This document shows positions 1 through 8,584 of a stretch of DNA of 64,000 bases, in pieces (position 1 is the first letter of the stretch; every line of letters starts with the position of its first letter). Source of the stretch: Streptomyces sp. TS71-3 (lineage in GTDB: Bacteria > Actinomycetota > Actinomycetes > Streptomycetales > Streptomycetaceae); the NCBI RefSeq assembly GCF_018327685.1, contig NZ_BNEL01000003.1, positions 3,658,001 to 3,722,000 on the forward strand, in the 5' to 3' direction. The position numbers and the translations under genes are program-made. The notes beneath the pieces were generated by a model, which searched no databases, was not told the DNA's origin, and saw only the letters and a list, made by a program, of their open reading frames with translations.

Positions 1-1
1 G

Positions 2-802
2 TTCGCCTTCCCCGGCGGCGCCATGAGCACCGTGCAGTGCCGCAGGCTGCTCGCCGCCTACCGGTTCGCCTGCACCCGGCCCACCCGGGTGCTGGTGCTC
101 GGCGGCGCCCGGGACTTCTTCTCCAACGGCATCCACCTCGGCGTCATCGAGGCCGCGGGCAATCCGGCGGACGCGTCGTGGGCCAACGTGCAGGCCATGA
201 ACGACGTGGTGGAGGCCGTGCTCACCACCACCGACCGGCTGGTCGTCGCCGCGCTGCCCGGCAACGCGGCCGCCGGCGGCGTGATGCTCGCCCTCGCCGC
301 CGACGAGGTGTGGTGCAGGTCCGGCACGGTGCTCAACCCGCACTACAAGCTGATGGGCCTGCCCGGCTCCGAGTACTGGACCTACACCCTGCCGCGCCGC
401 GTGGGCCCGGAGACCACCGAGAACCTCACCCGCGACACCCAGCCGGTCAGCGCCACCGCCGCGCGCCGTCTCGGCCTGGTGGACCAGGTCCTTCTCAGCA
501 CGCCGAGCGCGTTCGCGGCCCAGGTCGCCACCCGCGCCGCCGAACTGGCCGACGACCCCCGCACCCACCAGCGCATCACCGACAAGAAGAAGACCAGGGC
601 GCGCGACGAGGCCATCAAACCGCTCGTGACGTACCGGAACGAGGAACTGGCCATGATGCGCCGCGTCATCTACGACCCCTCCGCCCCCTACCACGCCCTG
701 CGCCGCGCGTTCGTCCGCAAGGAGGCCCCGCCGGGGCCCCGGCGGGGCCGTGCCGCCGTTGCGCCATCCGGGGGGCACGAGCAGCCGAGGTCCATCTTGT
801 AG
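2..802 (+). CDS. hypX: HypX/HoxX hydrogenase maturation protein, C-terminal part (5' truncated by window edge)
   Basis: The reading frame is open from the first bases, so about 266 residues of a longer protein are visible. They form a crotonase (enoyl-CoA hydratase) fold with the oxyanion segments GGARDFFSNGIHLGVIEAA and GNAAAGGVMLALAADEV, followed by HypX-typical sequence (LNPHYKLMGLPGSEYWTYTLP, RLGLVDQV). In the family, an N-terminal formyl-transferase domain (outside this window) and this lyase domain together make the CO ligand of the [NiFe] site in aerobic bacteria. The gene lies 86 bp upstream of the hydrogenase small subunit on the same strand, which supports the call over a catabolic enoyl-CoA hydratase. 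The last 30 residues are Arg/Pro/Gly-rich and look like a tail. Confidence 0.85.
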   Translation, partial: FAFPGGAMSTVQCRRLLAAYRFACTRPTRVLVLGGARDFFSNGIHLGVIEAAGNPADASWANVQAMNDVVEAVLTTTDRLVVAALPGNAAAGGVMLALAADEVWCRSGTVLNPHYKLMGLPGSEYWTYTLPRRVGPETTENLTRDTQPVSATAARRLGLVDQVLLSTPSAFAAQVATRAAELADDPRTHQRITDKKKTRARDEAIKPLVTYRNEELAMMRRVIYDPSAPYHALRRAFVRKEAPPGPRRGRAAVAPSGGHEQPRSIL

Positions 803-888
803 GGATATAGGTGGTATGTGAGATCTAGCGATGTGCAACGCATCGTGACCCGCCGGCCGGGACCCGGTGGCAGCGGAAGGGACGCCTC

Positions 889-1962
889 ATGCAGACCGAA
901 GAAGCCACGTCGACCGAACCCGCCACGCCGGCCCCCGGCCTGGACGAAGTGCACATCCTCTGGACCTCCGAGGGCATGAGCTGCGACGGCGACACCGTCT
1001 CCGTGACCGCCGCCACCCTGCCCAGCCTGGAGGACGTCCTGCTCGGCGCCGTCCCCGGCCTGCCCAAGGTCCACCTGCACAACAAGGTCCTCGCCTACGA
1101 GACGGGCGAGGACTTCCTCACCCCGTTCCGCCGGGCGGCCGAGGGCAATCTGGGCCCGTTCGTCCTCGTCGTCGAGGGCTCCATCCCGAACGAGGAGATC
1201 AACGGCGAGGGCTACTGGTCGGCGATGGGCAACGACCCCGAGACCGGCGAGCCCATGACCCTCAACCGGTGGATCGACATGCTCGCGCCCAAGGCGTGGG
1301 CGGTCGTCGCGATCGGGACCTGCGCCACCTACGGCGGCATCCACGCCATGGCGGGCAACCCCACCGGATGCATGGGCCTCGCGGACTACCTCGGCTGGGA
1401 CTTCCGCTCCGCCGGCGACCTGCCGATCATCAACGTGCCCGGCTGCCCCGTCCAGCCGGACAACTTCACCGAGACCCTGCTGTGGGTGCTGCACCAGGCG
1501 GCCGGCCTCGCTCCCACCATCCCGCTCGACGACCAGCTCCGCCCGACCTGGCTGTTCGGCAAGACCGTCCACGAGGGCTGCGACCGCGCCGCGTACTACG
1601 AGCAGGGCGACTTCGCCAAGGACTACAACTCGCCCAAGTGCCAGGTGAAGGTGGGCTGCTGGGGCCCGGTGGTCAACTGCAACGTCACCAAGCGCGGCTG
1701 GATGGACGGCCTCGGCGGCTGCCCCAACGTCGGCGGCATCTGCATCGGCTGCACCATGCCCGGATTCCCCGACAAGTTCATGCCGTTCATGGACGAGCCG
1801 CCCGGCGGCACCGTGTCCTCCGGACTGATGGGCATCTACGGGCCCTTCATCCGCACCCTGCGCTCGGTCACCAACGCCACCGTGAACAAGGAACCCAGGT
1901 GGCGCCACCGGGAGCCCGTGCTCACCAGCGGATACCAGCCGCGCTGGACGGGACGCGACTGA
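889..1962 (+). CDS. hhyS: [NiFe]-hydrogenase small subunit, group 1h (high-affinity, actinobacterial type)
   Basis: Electron-transfer subunit of a [NiFe]-hydrogenase, 357 aa, carrying the Fe-S clusters between the active site and the acceptor. The N-terminal cluster motif is WTSEGMSCDGD: Cys32 is followed by Asp35 where other groups have CxxC, the Asp-ligated proximal cluster known from the actinobacterial type. Further Cys-rich stretches are GTCATYGG, PGCPVQPDN, HEGCDRA, CQVKVGCWGPVVNC and GGCPNVGGICIGCTMPGFPD. No Tat signal or C-terminal membrane anchor is visible, as expected for group 1h. The ATG follows a GGAAGGGA ribosome site. The large subunit follows 112 bp downstream. Homologues scavenge atmospheric H2 during sporulation or starvation. 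Confidence 0.95.
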   Translation: MQTEEATSTEPATPAPGLDEVHILWTSEGMSCDGDTVSVTAATLPSLEDVLLGAVPGLPKVHLHNKVLAYETGEDFLTPFRRAAEGNLGPFVLVVEGSIPNEEINGEGYWSAMGNDPETGEPMTLNRWIDMLAPKAWAVVAIGTCATYGGIHAMAGNPTGCMGLADYLGWDFRSAGDLPIINVPGCPVQPDNFTETLLWVLHQAAGLAPTIPLDDQLRPTWLFGKTVHEGCDRAAYYEQGDFAKDYNSPKCQVKVGCWGPVVNCNVTKRGWMDGLGGCPNVGGICIGCTMPGFPDKFMPFMDEPPGGTVSSGLMGIYGPFIRTLRSVTNATVNKEPRWRHREPVLTSGYQPRWTGRD

Positions 1963-2074
1963 CCCTCGCCACCCGCCGGCCGTCTTCGCGGCACGCCTGC
2001 GCCCCCGCCCCGGGCGGCGCCCCTGAACCCCCGCCCCGCAGAACCGCAAGGCCATCCGCGAGAGGAACCACCAA

Positions 2075-3880
2075 GTGGCGACCGCCCAGAACACCCACGC
2101 GGCCAAGCAGCCCGACCTCGGCGACCGTGATCTGACCGACGTTGCGTTCGATCCCATCACCCGGATCATCGGCAACCTCGGCATCTACACCAAGATCGAT
2201 TTCCCGGCCCGGGAGGTCGTGGAGTGCCGCAGCACCTCGTCCCTCTTCCGCGGCTACAGCGTCTTCATGAAGGGCAAGGACCCGCGCGACGCCCACTTCA
2301 TCACCAGCCGCATCTGCGGCATCTGCGGTGACAACCACGCCACCTGCTCGCTGTACGCGCAGCAGATGGCCTACGGCGTCAAGCCCCCGCCGCTCGCCGA
2401 GTGGATCGTCAACCTCGGCGAGGCCGCAGAGTTCATGTTCGACCACACGATCTTCCAGGACAACCTGGTCTTCGTCGACTACTGCGAGCGGATGGTCAGG
2501 GAGACCAACCCCGGCGTCCTCGAACAGGCCGAGCGCACCGCGGCCCCGCGCGGCGACCAGCACGGGTTCAAGACCATCGCCGACATCCTGCGCTCCTTCA
2601 ACCCCTTCGAGGGCCAGACCTACAAGGAGGCCCTCCAGCTGAGCCGGCTCACCCGGGAGATGTGCTGCCTGATGGAGGGCCGGCACGTGCACCCGTCCAC
2701 GCTCTACCCGGGCGGCGTGGGCACGGTCGCCACCCCGCAGGTCTTCACGGACTACCTGGTGCGCCTGATGCGCGCGATGGACTTCATCAAGCGCGCCGTC
2801 GCCATGAACGACGACGTCTTCGACTTCTGGTACGAGGCGCTGCCCGGCTACGACCAGGTGGGCCGCCGCCGCACCATGCTGGCCTGCTGGGGCACGTTCC
2901 AGGACCCGGACGTGGTCGACTACGACTACCGGAACATGAACGACTGGGGCAAGGCGATGTTCGTCACCCCGGGCATCATCGTCGACAACGAGATCGTCAC
3001 CAACGACCTCGTCGACATCAACCTGGGCATGCGCATCCTGCTCGGCAGCTCCTACTACGACGACTGGACGGCCGAGGAGACCTACGTCGACAAGGACCCG
3101 CTGGGCAACCCCGTCGACAAGCGCCACCCCTGGAACCAGACCACCGTCCCCAAGCCGCAGAAGCGCGACCTGGACGGCGGCAAGTACAGCTGGGTGATGA
3201 GCCCCCGCTGGTACGACCGGCGCAGCGGCGACCATCTCGCCCTCGACACCGGCGGCGGCCCCATCGCCCGCCTGTGGTCGACGGCGCTGTCCAACAAGGT
3301 CCGCACCCCCTACGTGCGCTCCACCGGGCACAGCGTCGAGATCGACCTGCCGAAGACGCCGTCCAGCCCCGAGGTGCGCCTTAAGTGGACCCCGCCGCCG
3401 TTCCCCAACACGCTGGAGCGCAACCGCGCCCGGATGTACTTCGTGGCCTACGCCGCCGGCATGGCCCTCTACTTCGTGGAGCGCGCCCTGGCCGAGGTGC
3501 GCGCCGGGCGCACCAAGGTCTTCGAGGACTTCAAGGTGCCCAAGGAGGCCATCGGCGTCGGCTTCCACGAGGCCGTGCGCGGCGTCCTCTCGCACCACCT
3601 CGTCATCCGCGACCGCAAGATCGCCAACTACCACCCGTACCCGCCCACCCCCTGGAACGCCAGCCCCCGCGACAGCTACGGGACCCCGGGACCCTACGAG
3701 GACGCCGTGCAGGGCATGACGATCTTCGAGGAGAACGGGCGGGAGAACTTCAAGGGCATCGACATCATGCGCACGGTCCGGAGCTTCGACCCCTGCCTGC
3801 CGTGCGGCGTGCACATGTACCTCGGCGGCGGGAAGACCGTCACCCAGAGCCACAGTCCCACGCTCGGCACCCTGGCCTGA
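2075..3880 (+). CDS. hhyL: [NiFe]-hydrogenase large subunit, group 1h
   Basis: Catalytic subunit, 601 aa. The two cysteine pairs that hold the Ni-Fe(CN)2CO centre are visible: RICGICGDNH (Cys81, Cys84) and DPCLPCGVH near the end (Cys574, Cys577). A 21-residue tail follows His580 and should be removed by the maturation protease encoded at 7346-8278. The protein is longer than group 1 uptake enzymes in its middle part, as in group 1h. GTG is the only sensible start and is preceded by GAGAGGAA. With the small subunit it oxidises H2 at very low concentration and feeds the respiratory chain. Confidence 0.96.
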   Translation: MATAQNTHAAKQPDLGDRDLTDVAFDPITRIIGNLGIYTKIDFPAREVVECRSTSSLFRGYSVFMKGKDPRDAHFITSRICGICGDNHATCSLYAQQMAYGVKPPPLAEWIVNLGEAAEFMFDHTIFQDNLVFVDYCERMVRETNPGVLEQAERTAAPRGDQHGFKTIADILRSFNPFEGQTYKEALQLSRLTREMCCLMEGRHVHPSTLYPGGVGTVATPQVFTDYLVRLMRAMDFIKRAVAMNDDVFDFWYEALPGYDQVGRRRTMLACWGTFQDPDVVDYDYRNMNDWGKAMFVTPGIIVDNEIVTNDLVDINLGMRILLGSSYYDDWTAEETYVDKDPLGNPVDKRHPWNQTTVPKPQKRDLDGGKYSWVMSPRWYDRRSGDHLALDTGGGPIARLWSTALSNKVRTPYVRSTGHSVEIDLPKTPSSPEVRLKWTPPPFPNTLERNRARMYFVAYAAGMALYFVERALAEVRAGRTKVFEDFKVPKEAIGVGFHEAVRGVLSHHLVIRDRKIANYHPYPPTPWNASPRDSYGTPGPYEDAVQGMTIFEENGRENFKGIDIMRTVRSFDPCLPCGVHMYLGGGKTVTQSHSPTLGTLA

Positions 3881-3893
3881 GGGAGGGCACCCC

Positions 3894-4442
3894 ATGTCCC
3901 TCGACGACGGCGAGCTGCGCACCCATGTGGCGCGCACCGAGGCCCTGCTCTCAGCTCTGCACGACCTGCCGGACCTCGCCACCCGCTCCCGGGCCCTGGA
4001 CGCCGTGCACGCCCTGGTCACGCTCTACGGCGCCTGCCTGGAGCGCATGCTGCGGCACACCGGCGAGGACACCGCCCGCGCACTCGCCGCCGACGAACTC
4101 GTCGGCCACCTGCTCCTGGTGCACGAGCTGCACCCCGACCCGCCCGCCACCCGGATCCGCCGCGCGCTCGCCGACCTGCCGGGCCACCCCGGCGCCGAAC
4201 TCGCCGAGCTGGACGGCACCACCGCCCGGGTGCGGGTGCGCGCCTCGGGGTGCGGTTCGGGCGGCTGCGGTTCCACGACCGACGGGACGCGGGAGCAGGT
4301 GGAGGCGGCGATCGCCTGGGCCGCCCCGGAGGTCGAGCGGGTGGAACTGTCCGAGGACACACCGGCGTCCCGCACCACCGAGACGCTGATCCCCGTGGAG
4401 GCACTGCTGCGCCCGGCGGCCCTGGGCGGCGGTGCGCGGTGA
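3894..4442 (+). CDS. NifU-like domain protein of the hydrogenase operon
   Basis: 182 aa, beginning 13 bp after the large subunit behind a GAGGGAGGG ribosome site. The N-terminal 100 residues are helical and Leu/Ala/His-rich. Residues 100-155 resemble a NifU C-terminal domain: a beta segment (TARVRVRASGCGSGGCGSTT), then a helix (VEAAIAWAAPEVERVEL). NifU domains normally carry CxxC; here the cysteines are Cys120 and Cys125, spaced CX4C. A role in Fe-S delivery to the hydrogenase is inferred from family and position. The stop overlaps the next start (GTGA). Confidence 0.75.
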   Translation: MSLDDGELRTHVARTEALLSALHDLPDLATRSRALDAVHALVTLYGACLERMLRHTGEDTARALAADELVGHLLLVHELHPDPPATRIRRALADLPGHPGAELAELDGTTARVRVRASGCGSGGCGSTTDGTREQVEAAIAWAAPEVERVELSEDTPASRTTETLIPVEALLRPAALGGGAR

Positions 4443-5281
4443 CGCCACCCGCACGGCTCGCCGCTCCGGCCCTGCGCGACCTCGCCCGCCGGCCGCTCCC
4501 GGACCCGCCCCCGGCGCAGGAGCGCTGCGACGTGTGCGCCCAGGAGGTGCCGGCCGAGCACCGCCACCTTCTGGACCCGGCGGCCGACGCGATCCTGTGC
4601 GCGTGCCAGGCCTGCGCCCTGCTCTTCACGGTGGAGGACGCGTCGGCGCGCACGGAGGAGCACGTGCCGGCGGGGCGCGCCGTCGGCGAACCGGCGCCGG
4701 TGCCCGCCGCCGCTCCAACGGACCGTGCCGTCGACGGCACGACCGAGCGGGAGCCCGCCGGGAGCGGCGGTCGCACCAGCGGCCGGGTGGTGCACGGGCC
4801 GCGCTACCGGCTGATCCCCCGGCGCCGCCTGCGGCTCCCGGACACGGCCGTGGACGACCTCGGCTGGGCCGCCCTGCGCGTGCCCGTCTCCCTCGCCTTC
4901 TTCGTGCCCGCCGTGCCGCCCGGACAAGGGGCGACGGTCGGCCACCCGGGCCCGCTCGGCGTCACCCGGTCCGCCGTCGACCCGGAGACCTGGGCCCGCG
5001 TCACCGCCCGCCACCCGGTGTTGGCCACGCTCGCGCCGGGCACCGAGGCACTGCTCGTCGACCGCTCAAGGGACCGGCGCGAGCACTGGATCGTGCCCCT
5101 CGACGACTGCTACCGGCTGGTCGCCGTGCTGCGCACGCAGTGGAAGGGGTTCACCGGGGGAGCGGAGGCGCAGGAGCACGTGCGGCGCTTCCTGGCGGGC
5201 CTCGACCCGTCCGTACCGGACGACCGCGCCCCCGGCACGGTCCGAAGGGGACTCGAAGGAGAAGGGAAAGGCCATGACTGA
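4439..5281 (+). CDS. Hydrogenase-associated protein with Cys-rich N-terminus (DUF5947-like)
   Basis: 280 aa from the GTG that overlaps the preceding stop; an in-frame ATG further upstream lies inside the NifU-like gene and is unlikely to be used. Two cysteine groups near residues 30-60 (ERCDVCAQEV and LCACQACALLF) look like a small zinc or Fe-S site. They are followed by a variable linker and a C-terminal domain containing PRYRLIPRRRLRLPD, WIVPLDDCYRLV and a Trp-rich segment. I believe this is the DUF5947 family seen beside group 1h hydrogenases; the name is from memory. The biochemical role is unknown; a maturation or electron-transfer accessory role is inferred from position. Confidence 0.75.
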   Translation: MTPPARLAAPALRDLARRPLPDPPPAQERCDVCAQEVPAEHRHLLDPAADAILCACQACALLFTVEDASARTEEHVPAGRAVGEPAPVPAAAPTDRAVDGTTEREPAGSGGRTSGRVVHGPRYRLIPRRRLRLPDTAVDDLGWAALRVPVSLAFFVPAVPPGQGATVGHPGPLGVTRSAVDPETWARVTARHPVLATLAPGTEALLVDRSRDRREHWIVPLDDCYRLVAVLRTQWKGFTGGAEAQEHVRRFLAGLDPSVPDDRAPGTVRRGLEGEGKGHD

Positions 5282-5480
5282 CATCAGGGTCGGAGAGCCG
5301 GACGTCGCCGTCGACGTCCCGGCGCACACCCCCGGCGTCCGGCAGGGCAACCACGCGGGGCTCTTCAAGCACCAGCCCGGCCACCGCCGGAACCGCTCCA
5401 CCGCCCGCCGGTCCACCGGCATCAACGCGCGCTCCAGGAACCCCATCCTGCCCGGCATGCCCAACCTCTCGCCCGCATGA
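5274..5480 (+). CDS. Small basic protein of the hydrogenase operon, function unknown
   Basis: 68 aa, overlapping the end of the previous gene by 8 bp and the start of the next by 4 bp (ATGA), preceded by GAAGGAGAAGGGAAAGG. No cysteines and no membrane segment. The second half is basic (HRRNRSTARRSTGINARSR) and ends in NPILPGMPNLSPA. Its tight position between overlapping genes argues that it is translated. It could be a scaffold or accessory peptide of the hydrogenase complex, but nothing in the sequence assigns a function. Confidence 0.7.
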   Translation: MTDIRVGEPDVAVDVPAHTPGVRQGNHAGLFKHQPGHRRNRSTARRSTGINARSRNPILPGMPNLSPA

Positions 5481-6244
5481 CGGCACCGCAGCCCACCACG
5501 TCCGGCCCCGGGCCCGCCGAGCGCGGGCCCGGGGCCCCGGACGCGCGCGCCGCCGCGGCCGGGGCCCGCCCCGACATCCCGCACCTGGCGTTCGCGGTCA
5601 CCGGTGTCCGGCCGCTCGAGCACGCCGCCGTGCCGACACTCGCGCTGCGGCTGGCCCTCACCCGCACCGGCGGCGGCCCGGTGCGCTCCGTGCTGCTCAC
5701 CACCGCGATCCGCATCGACGCCGCCCGGGGCCCGCACGAGCACGCCGACCGGGCAGCCCTCGCCCCGCTCTTCGGGCAGCCCGAGCAGTGGGCCACGAGC
5801 ATGCGCCCGCTGACGTGGGCCCAGCTCACCACCGTCGTCCCGGCGTTCGACGAGCGGACCCAGGTCGACCTGCCGGTGCCCTGCACCGGCGACACCGAGC
5901 AGGCCGTGCGCACCTACTTCCGTGCCGTGCACGACGCCGACGTACCGCTGGAGCTGCTGTTCACCGGCACGGTCTTCCACGCCGACGGGGCCGGCCGGCT
6001 GGCCACCGCCCGGATCCCCTGGGACACGGAAGCCACCTGCCGGCTGCCCGCCGCGCTCTGGCACGGCCTGACGGAGCGCTACTACGGCCCCGGGCGGTGG
6101 CTGCGGCTGGGCGGACGGACCGCCGAGCGGCTCGACGCCTACGGGGCGGCGCACGGCCTGCTGGACGCCGACCGGGGCGTGGCCGCCCTGCTCGACGCGG
6201 CCGCCGCATCCGCCGAGATCGAGGAGGCGGCATGGACACGCTAG
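5477..6244 (+). CDS. DUF6084-like hydrogenase-associated protein
   Basis: 255 aa, starting at an ATG that overlaps the previous stop. After a disordered Pro/Ala/Arg-rich N-terminus of about 30 residues, the protein reads as a beta-rich domain (FAVTGVRPLEHAAVPTLALR, LLFTGTVFHADGAGRL) with a conserved-looking core around WATSMRPLTWAQLTTVVPAF and an ERYYGPGRWLRL segment. I recall this as DUF6084, regularly beside DUF5947 and group 1h hydrogenase genes. No catalytic motif or metal site is obvious. The next gene begins inside its last codons. Confidence 0.72.
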   Translation: MTAPQPTTSGPGPAERGPGAPDARAAAAGARPDIPHLAFAVTGVRPLEHAAVPTLALRLALTRTGGGPVRSVLLTTAIRIDAARGPHEHADRAALAPLFGQPEQWATSMRPLTWAQLTTVVPAFDERTQVDLPVPCTGDTEQAVRTYFRAVHDADVPLELLFTGTVFHADGAGRLATARIPWDTEATCRLPAALWHGLTERYYGPGRWLRLGGRTAERLDAYGAAHGLLDADRGVAALLDAAAASAEIEEAAWTR

Positions 6245-7293
6245 CCGCGGTGGAGAAGATCGCCCGAACCTGCCTCTACGAGGGCTACCTGCTCTGGCCC
6301 TACCGCAGGTCCGCCCTGAAGAACGCCAAGCGCTGGACCTTCGGCGGCGTCTACCCGCGGGACGTGGCACGGGAGCTCGGCGAGCCGTCCCTGATGCGCA
6401 CCGAAGTGCCGCTGGAGACCGGACCGGGAGCCTCCGTCCGCGTGCAGGTGAGGTTCCTGCACGTGGTGCACCGCCAGGTGTACCGGTGCGGCCCGGACCC
6501 GGCCGACGGGAGGGAGGCGGTGGACCGGCTGACCGTCGGCGACACCACCTACCTCACCTGGCAGGAGGCGACCGAGCGGACCTGGAAGCTCTCGCCCTGG
6601 CTGACCGGTCCCGGCCGGCGGCACACCATGACGGTCCCGGCCGGCTCCGAGGAGGAGCCCCTGTACGACGCCGGGGGCCGCCAGTCCGGGCTGCTGGTGC
6701 GGAGCTGGCGGCCCCTCACCGCCCGTATCGAGCTGTCCGCGGTACCGCTGTCCGAGCACACGAGCCGGATCTGCGTGACCGTCGAGAACACCACCGACTG
6801 CCCTCCGCCGCCCGGGGCCGAGCAGCGGGACGGCCGCGACCTGCTCGCCCCGTACGCGCTTCTCTCCACGCACACCGTGCTCACCGCCCGCGGCGCCGCC
6901 TTCGCCTCCCTGATCGACCCGCCCAAGACGCTGCGCGAGGCGGCGGCCGGCTGCCGCAACGAGGGCACCTGGCCGGTCCTCGTGGGCGAGGCGCCCGGCG
7001 CTCCGGGCCACGACCCGCACCGGGCCGCGACCGTGCTCTCCTCGCCGGTCACGCTCTACGACTTCCCCGGTGTCGCCCCGGAGAGCCCCGGCGACCTCTT
7101 CGACGGCGGGGAGATCGACCACCTGCTCATCCTCAACGTGCTCAGCCTCACCCCCGAGGAGCAGCGCGAGGCCCGCGCCACCGATCCGCGGGCCCGGGAG
7201 ATCCTGGACCGCTGCGCGGGCCTGGCCCCCGACGATCTGATGGCGCTGCACGGCACGATCCGCGGCTTCGGCCCGGTGGGAGAAAGCGCATGA
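6232..7293 (+). CDS. Conserved hydrogenase-operon protein, function unknown
   Basis: 353 aa from the ATG at 6232, overlapping the previous gene by 13 bp. The protein opens with a helix and a conserved-looking TCLYEGYLLWPYRRSALKN, followed by FGGVYPRD, then beta-rich sequence with FLHVVHRQVYR, ISRICVTVENTT-like and LLSTHTVLTARGAAFASLID segments and an acidic GGEIDHLLILNVLSLTPEE near the C-terminus. No cofactor motif is apparent. Its place between the DUF6084-like gene and the maturation protease suggests a structural or assembly role in the hydrogenase system. I cannot assign an activity. Confidence 0.75.
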   Translation: MDTLAAVEKIARTCLYEGYLLWPYRRSALKNAKRWTFGGVYPRDVARELGEPSLMRTEVPLETGPGASVRVQVRFLHVVHRQVYRCGPDPADGREAVDRLTVGDTTYLTWQEATERTWKLSPWLTGPGRRHTMTVPAGSEEEPLYDAGGRQSGLLVRSWRPLTARIELSAVPLSEHTSRICVTVENTTDCPPPPGAEQRDGRDLLAPYALLSTHTVLTARGAAFASLIDPPKTLREAAAGCRNEGTWPVLVGEAPGAPGHDPHRAATVLSSPVTLYDFPGVAPESPGDLFDGGEIDHLLILNVLSLTPEEQREARATDPRAREILDRCAGLAPDDLMALHGTIRGFGPVGESA

Positions 7294-7345
7294 CGGCCCG
7301 TCGAACGCACCGCACCACGGCGGCGGGACACCGCCGGGAGGAACG

Positions 7346-8278
7346 ATGACCCCACGCAGCGCACAGCCCCCCGCCGGGCGCACCGACGCCGGGGAGCGGC
7401 CGGCGCGGTCCGTGACCGTGGACGGTGTCCCGCTGACCCGCGGCAGCCGGGTGCGGCTGCGTCCCCGCGCGCGGGGCGACGTCCTGGACTCGGCGCTGAC
7501 CGGCCGGCTTGCGGAGGTCGACGCCGTCGAGGAGGACAAGGAGGGCCGCACCCATCTCGCCGTGACCCTGGAGGCGGACGAGGGCCGCCACTTCACCACG
7601 GGCCTCGGGCACCGGTTCTTCTTCGCACCCGAGGAGGTCGAGCCCGCGGGACCGCCGGACGAGCGCCCCACGCGTCTGCTGGTGGCCGGGATCGGCAACG
7701 TGTTCCTCGCCGACGACGCGTTCGGCCCCGAGGTCATCACCGCGCTGGGCACGAACCCCGAGGGGCTGCCGCCCGGGGTGCAGGCGGCGGACTTCGGCAT
7801 CCGCGGCCTGGACCTGGCCTACCGGCTCCTGGACGGCTACGACGCCGTCGTCCTCGTGGACGCCGCACCGCGCGGCGGGCGCCCCGGCACGCTGTACCTG
7901 ATCGAGCCGGACGCCGGCCCGGACGAGGACCCGGCGGCCGGTGCCGCGCCGGAGGCGCACGGCATGGACCCGGTCCGGGTCCTCGCGCTCGCCGGCCGTC
8001 TCGCGGGGGACTCGTGCACGCCCCTGCCCCGTGTCGTGGTGCTCGGTTGCGAGCCCCTGGTGCGGGTGCGCGGCGACGAACCGGACGTCACCGTCGGCCT
8101 CAGCGAGCCGGTCCGGGCGGCGGTCGGCGAGGCGGTGGCGCTGCTCGACCGCGTGACCGGAGTCCTGCTGCGGGACCCGCGGGCGGCCCTGGACGGCCTG
8201 CCCGCCCCCGCGGCCCGTGCCGAGCCCGTCCCACAGGGCACACGGCGCGCACCGCAAGGCCCCACCCCCACAGGGTAA
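7346..8278 (+). CDS. Hydrogenase maturation protease (HyaD/HybD family) with N-terminal extension
   Basis: 310 aa. Residues about 105-265 form the endopeptidase that trims the C-terminal tail of the large subunit: GIGNVFLADDAFGPEVI contains the GxGN and DDxxG motifs, followed by AVVLVDAAPRGGRPGTL and the His of AHGMDPVRVLAL, the nickel-sensing acidic and His positions of the family. The first 95 residues add a small beta-rich module (GSRVRLRPRARGDVLD, HFTTGLGHRFFF) not found in HybD. It is the expected partner for the 21-residue tail of the large subunit. It starts 52 bp after the preceding gene with GGGAGGAACG upstream. Confidence 0.9.
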   Translation: MTPRSAQPPAGRTDAGERPARSVTVDGVPLTRGSRVRLRPRARGDVLDSALTGRLAEVDAVEEDKEGRTHLAVTLEADEGRHFTTGLGHRFFFAPEEVEPAGPPDERPTRLLVAGIGNVFLADDAFGPEVITALGTNPEGLPPGVQAADFGIRGLDLAYRLLDGYDAVVLVDAAPRGGRPGTLYLIEPDAGPDEDPAAGAAPEAHGMDPVRVLALAGRLAGDSCTPLPRVVVLGCEPLVRVRGDEPDVTVGLSEPVRAAVGEAVALLDRVTGVLLRDPRAALDGLPAPAARAEPVPQGTRRAPQGPTPTG

Positions 8279-8291
8279 GGAGGTGAATCGC

Positions 8292-8423
8292 ATGAAGTAC
8301 GGCATCCGCATCCCGCCGAGGGCCGTCCGCGTCATGGTGGTCGCTCTCGCGGCGACCACGTTGGCGGCCATGGCGTGCAGCGCGCCCGACCTGGTGCGCT
8401 ACATGAAGATCAGGAGCATGTAG
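8292..8423 (+). CDS. Tiny membrane peptide ending the hydrogenase operon (DUF6893-like)
   Basis: 43 aa. The start is set by a perfect ribosome site, AAGGAGGTGA, ending 6 bp before the ATG; upstream in-frame ATGs would run through the protease gene. The peptide has a basic N-terminus, one hydrophobic segment (VMVVALAATTLAAMA) and the tail PDLVRYMKIRSM. Very similar short peptides with a P-D-x-x-R-Y tail occur at the end of group 1h hydrogenase operons (DUF6893, from memory). One Cys sits just after the hydrophobic stretch. Membrane attachment of the soluble hydrogenase is a plausible but unproven role. Confidence 0.7.
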   Translation: MKYGIRIPPRAVRVMVVALAATTLAAMACSAPDLVRYMKIRSM

Positions 8424-8427
8424 GCCC

Positions 8428-8470
8428 CAGGCAGCTCAGGCAGCTCAGGCAGCTCAGGCAGCTCAGGCAG
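8428..8470 (+). repeat. 9-bp tandem repeat, about 4.8 copies
   Basis: The unit CAGGCAGCT is repeated exactly four times and then partially (CAGGCAG), starting 5 bp after the stop of the small hydrogenase-operon peptide. It lies between two genes and is a candidate variable-number locus; no function is evident. Confidence 0.9.
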
Positions 8471-8584
8471 GTCCGGCCCGAGGCGGCGGCGAGCACATCG
8501 CTCTCGCGCCCGCGCGGCGGGCCTGCCGCTGCGGGTCGGCAGAGCGCCGGCCGGGCACCGGTCCGCCGGCGCCGCTCGGAGCGG

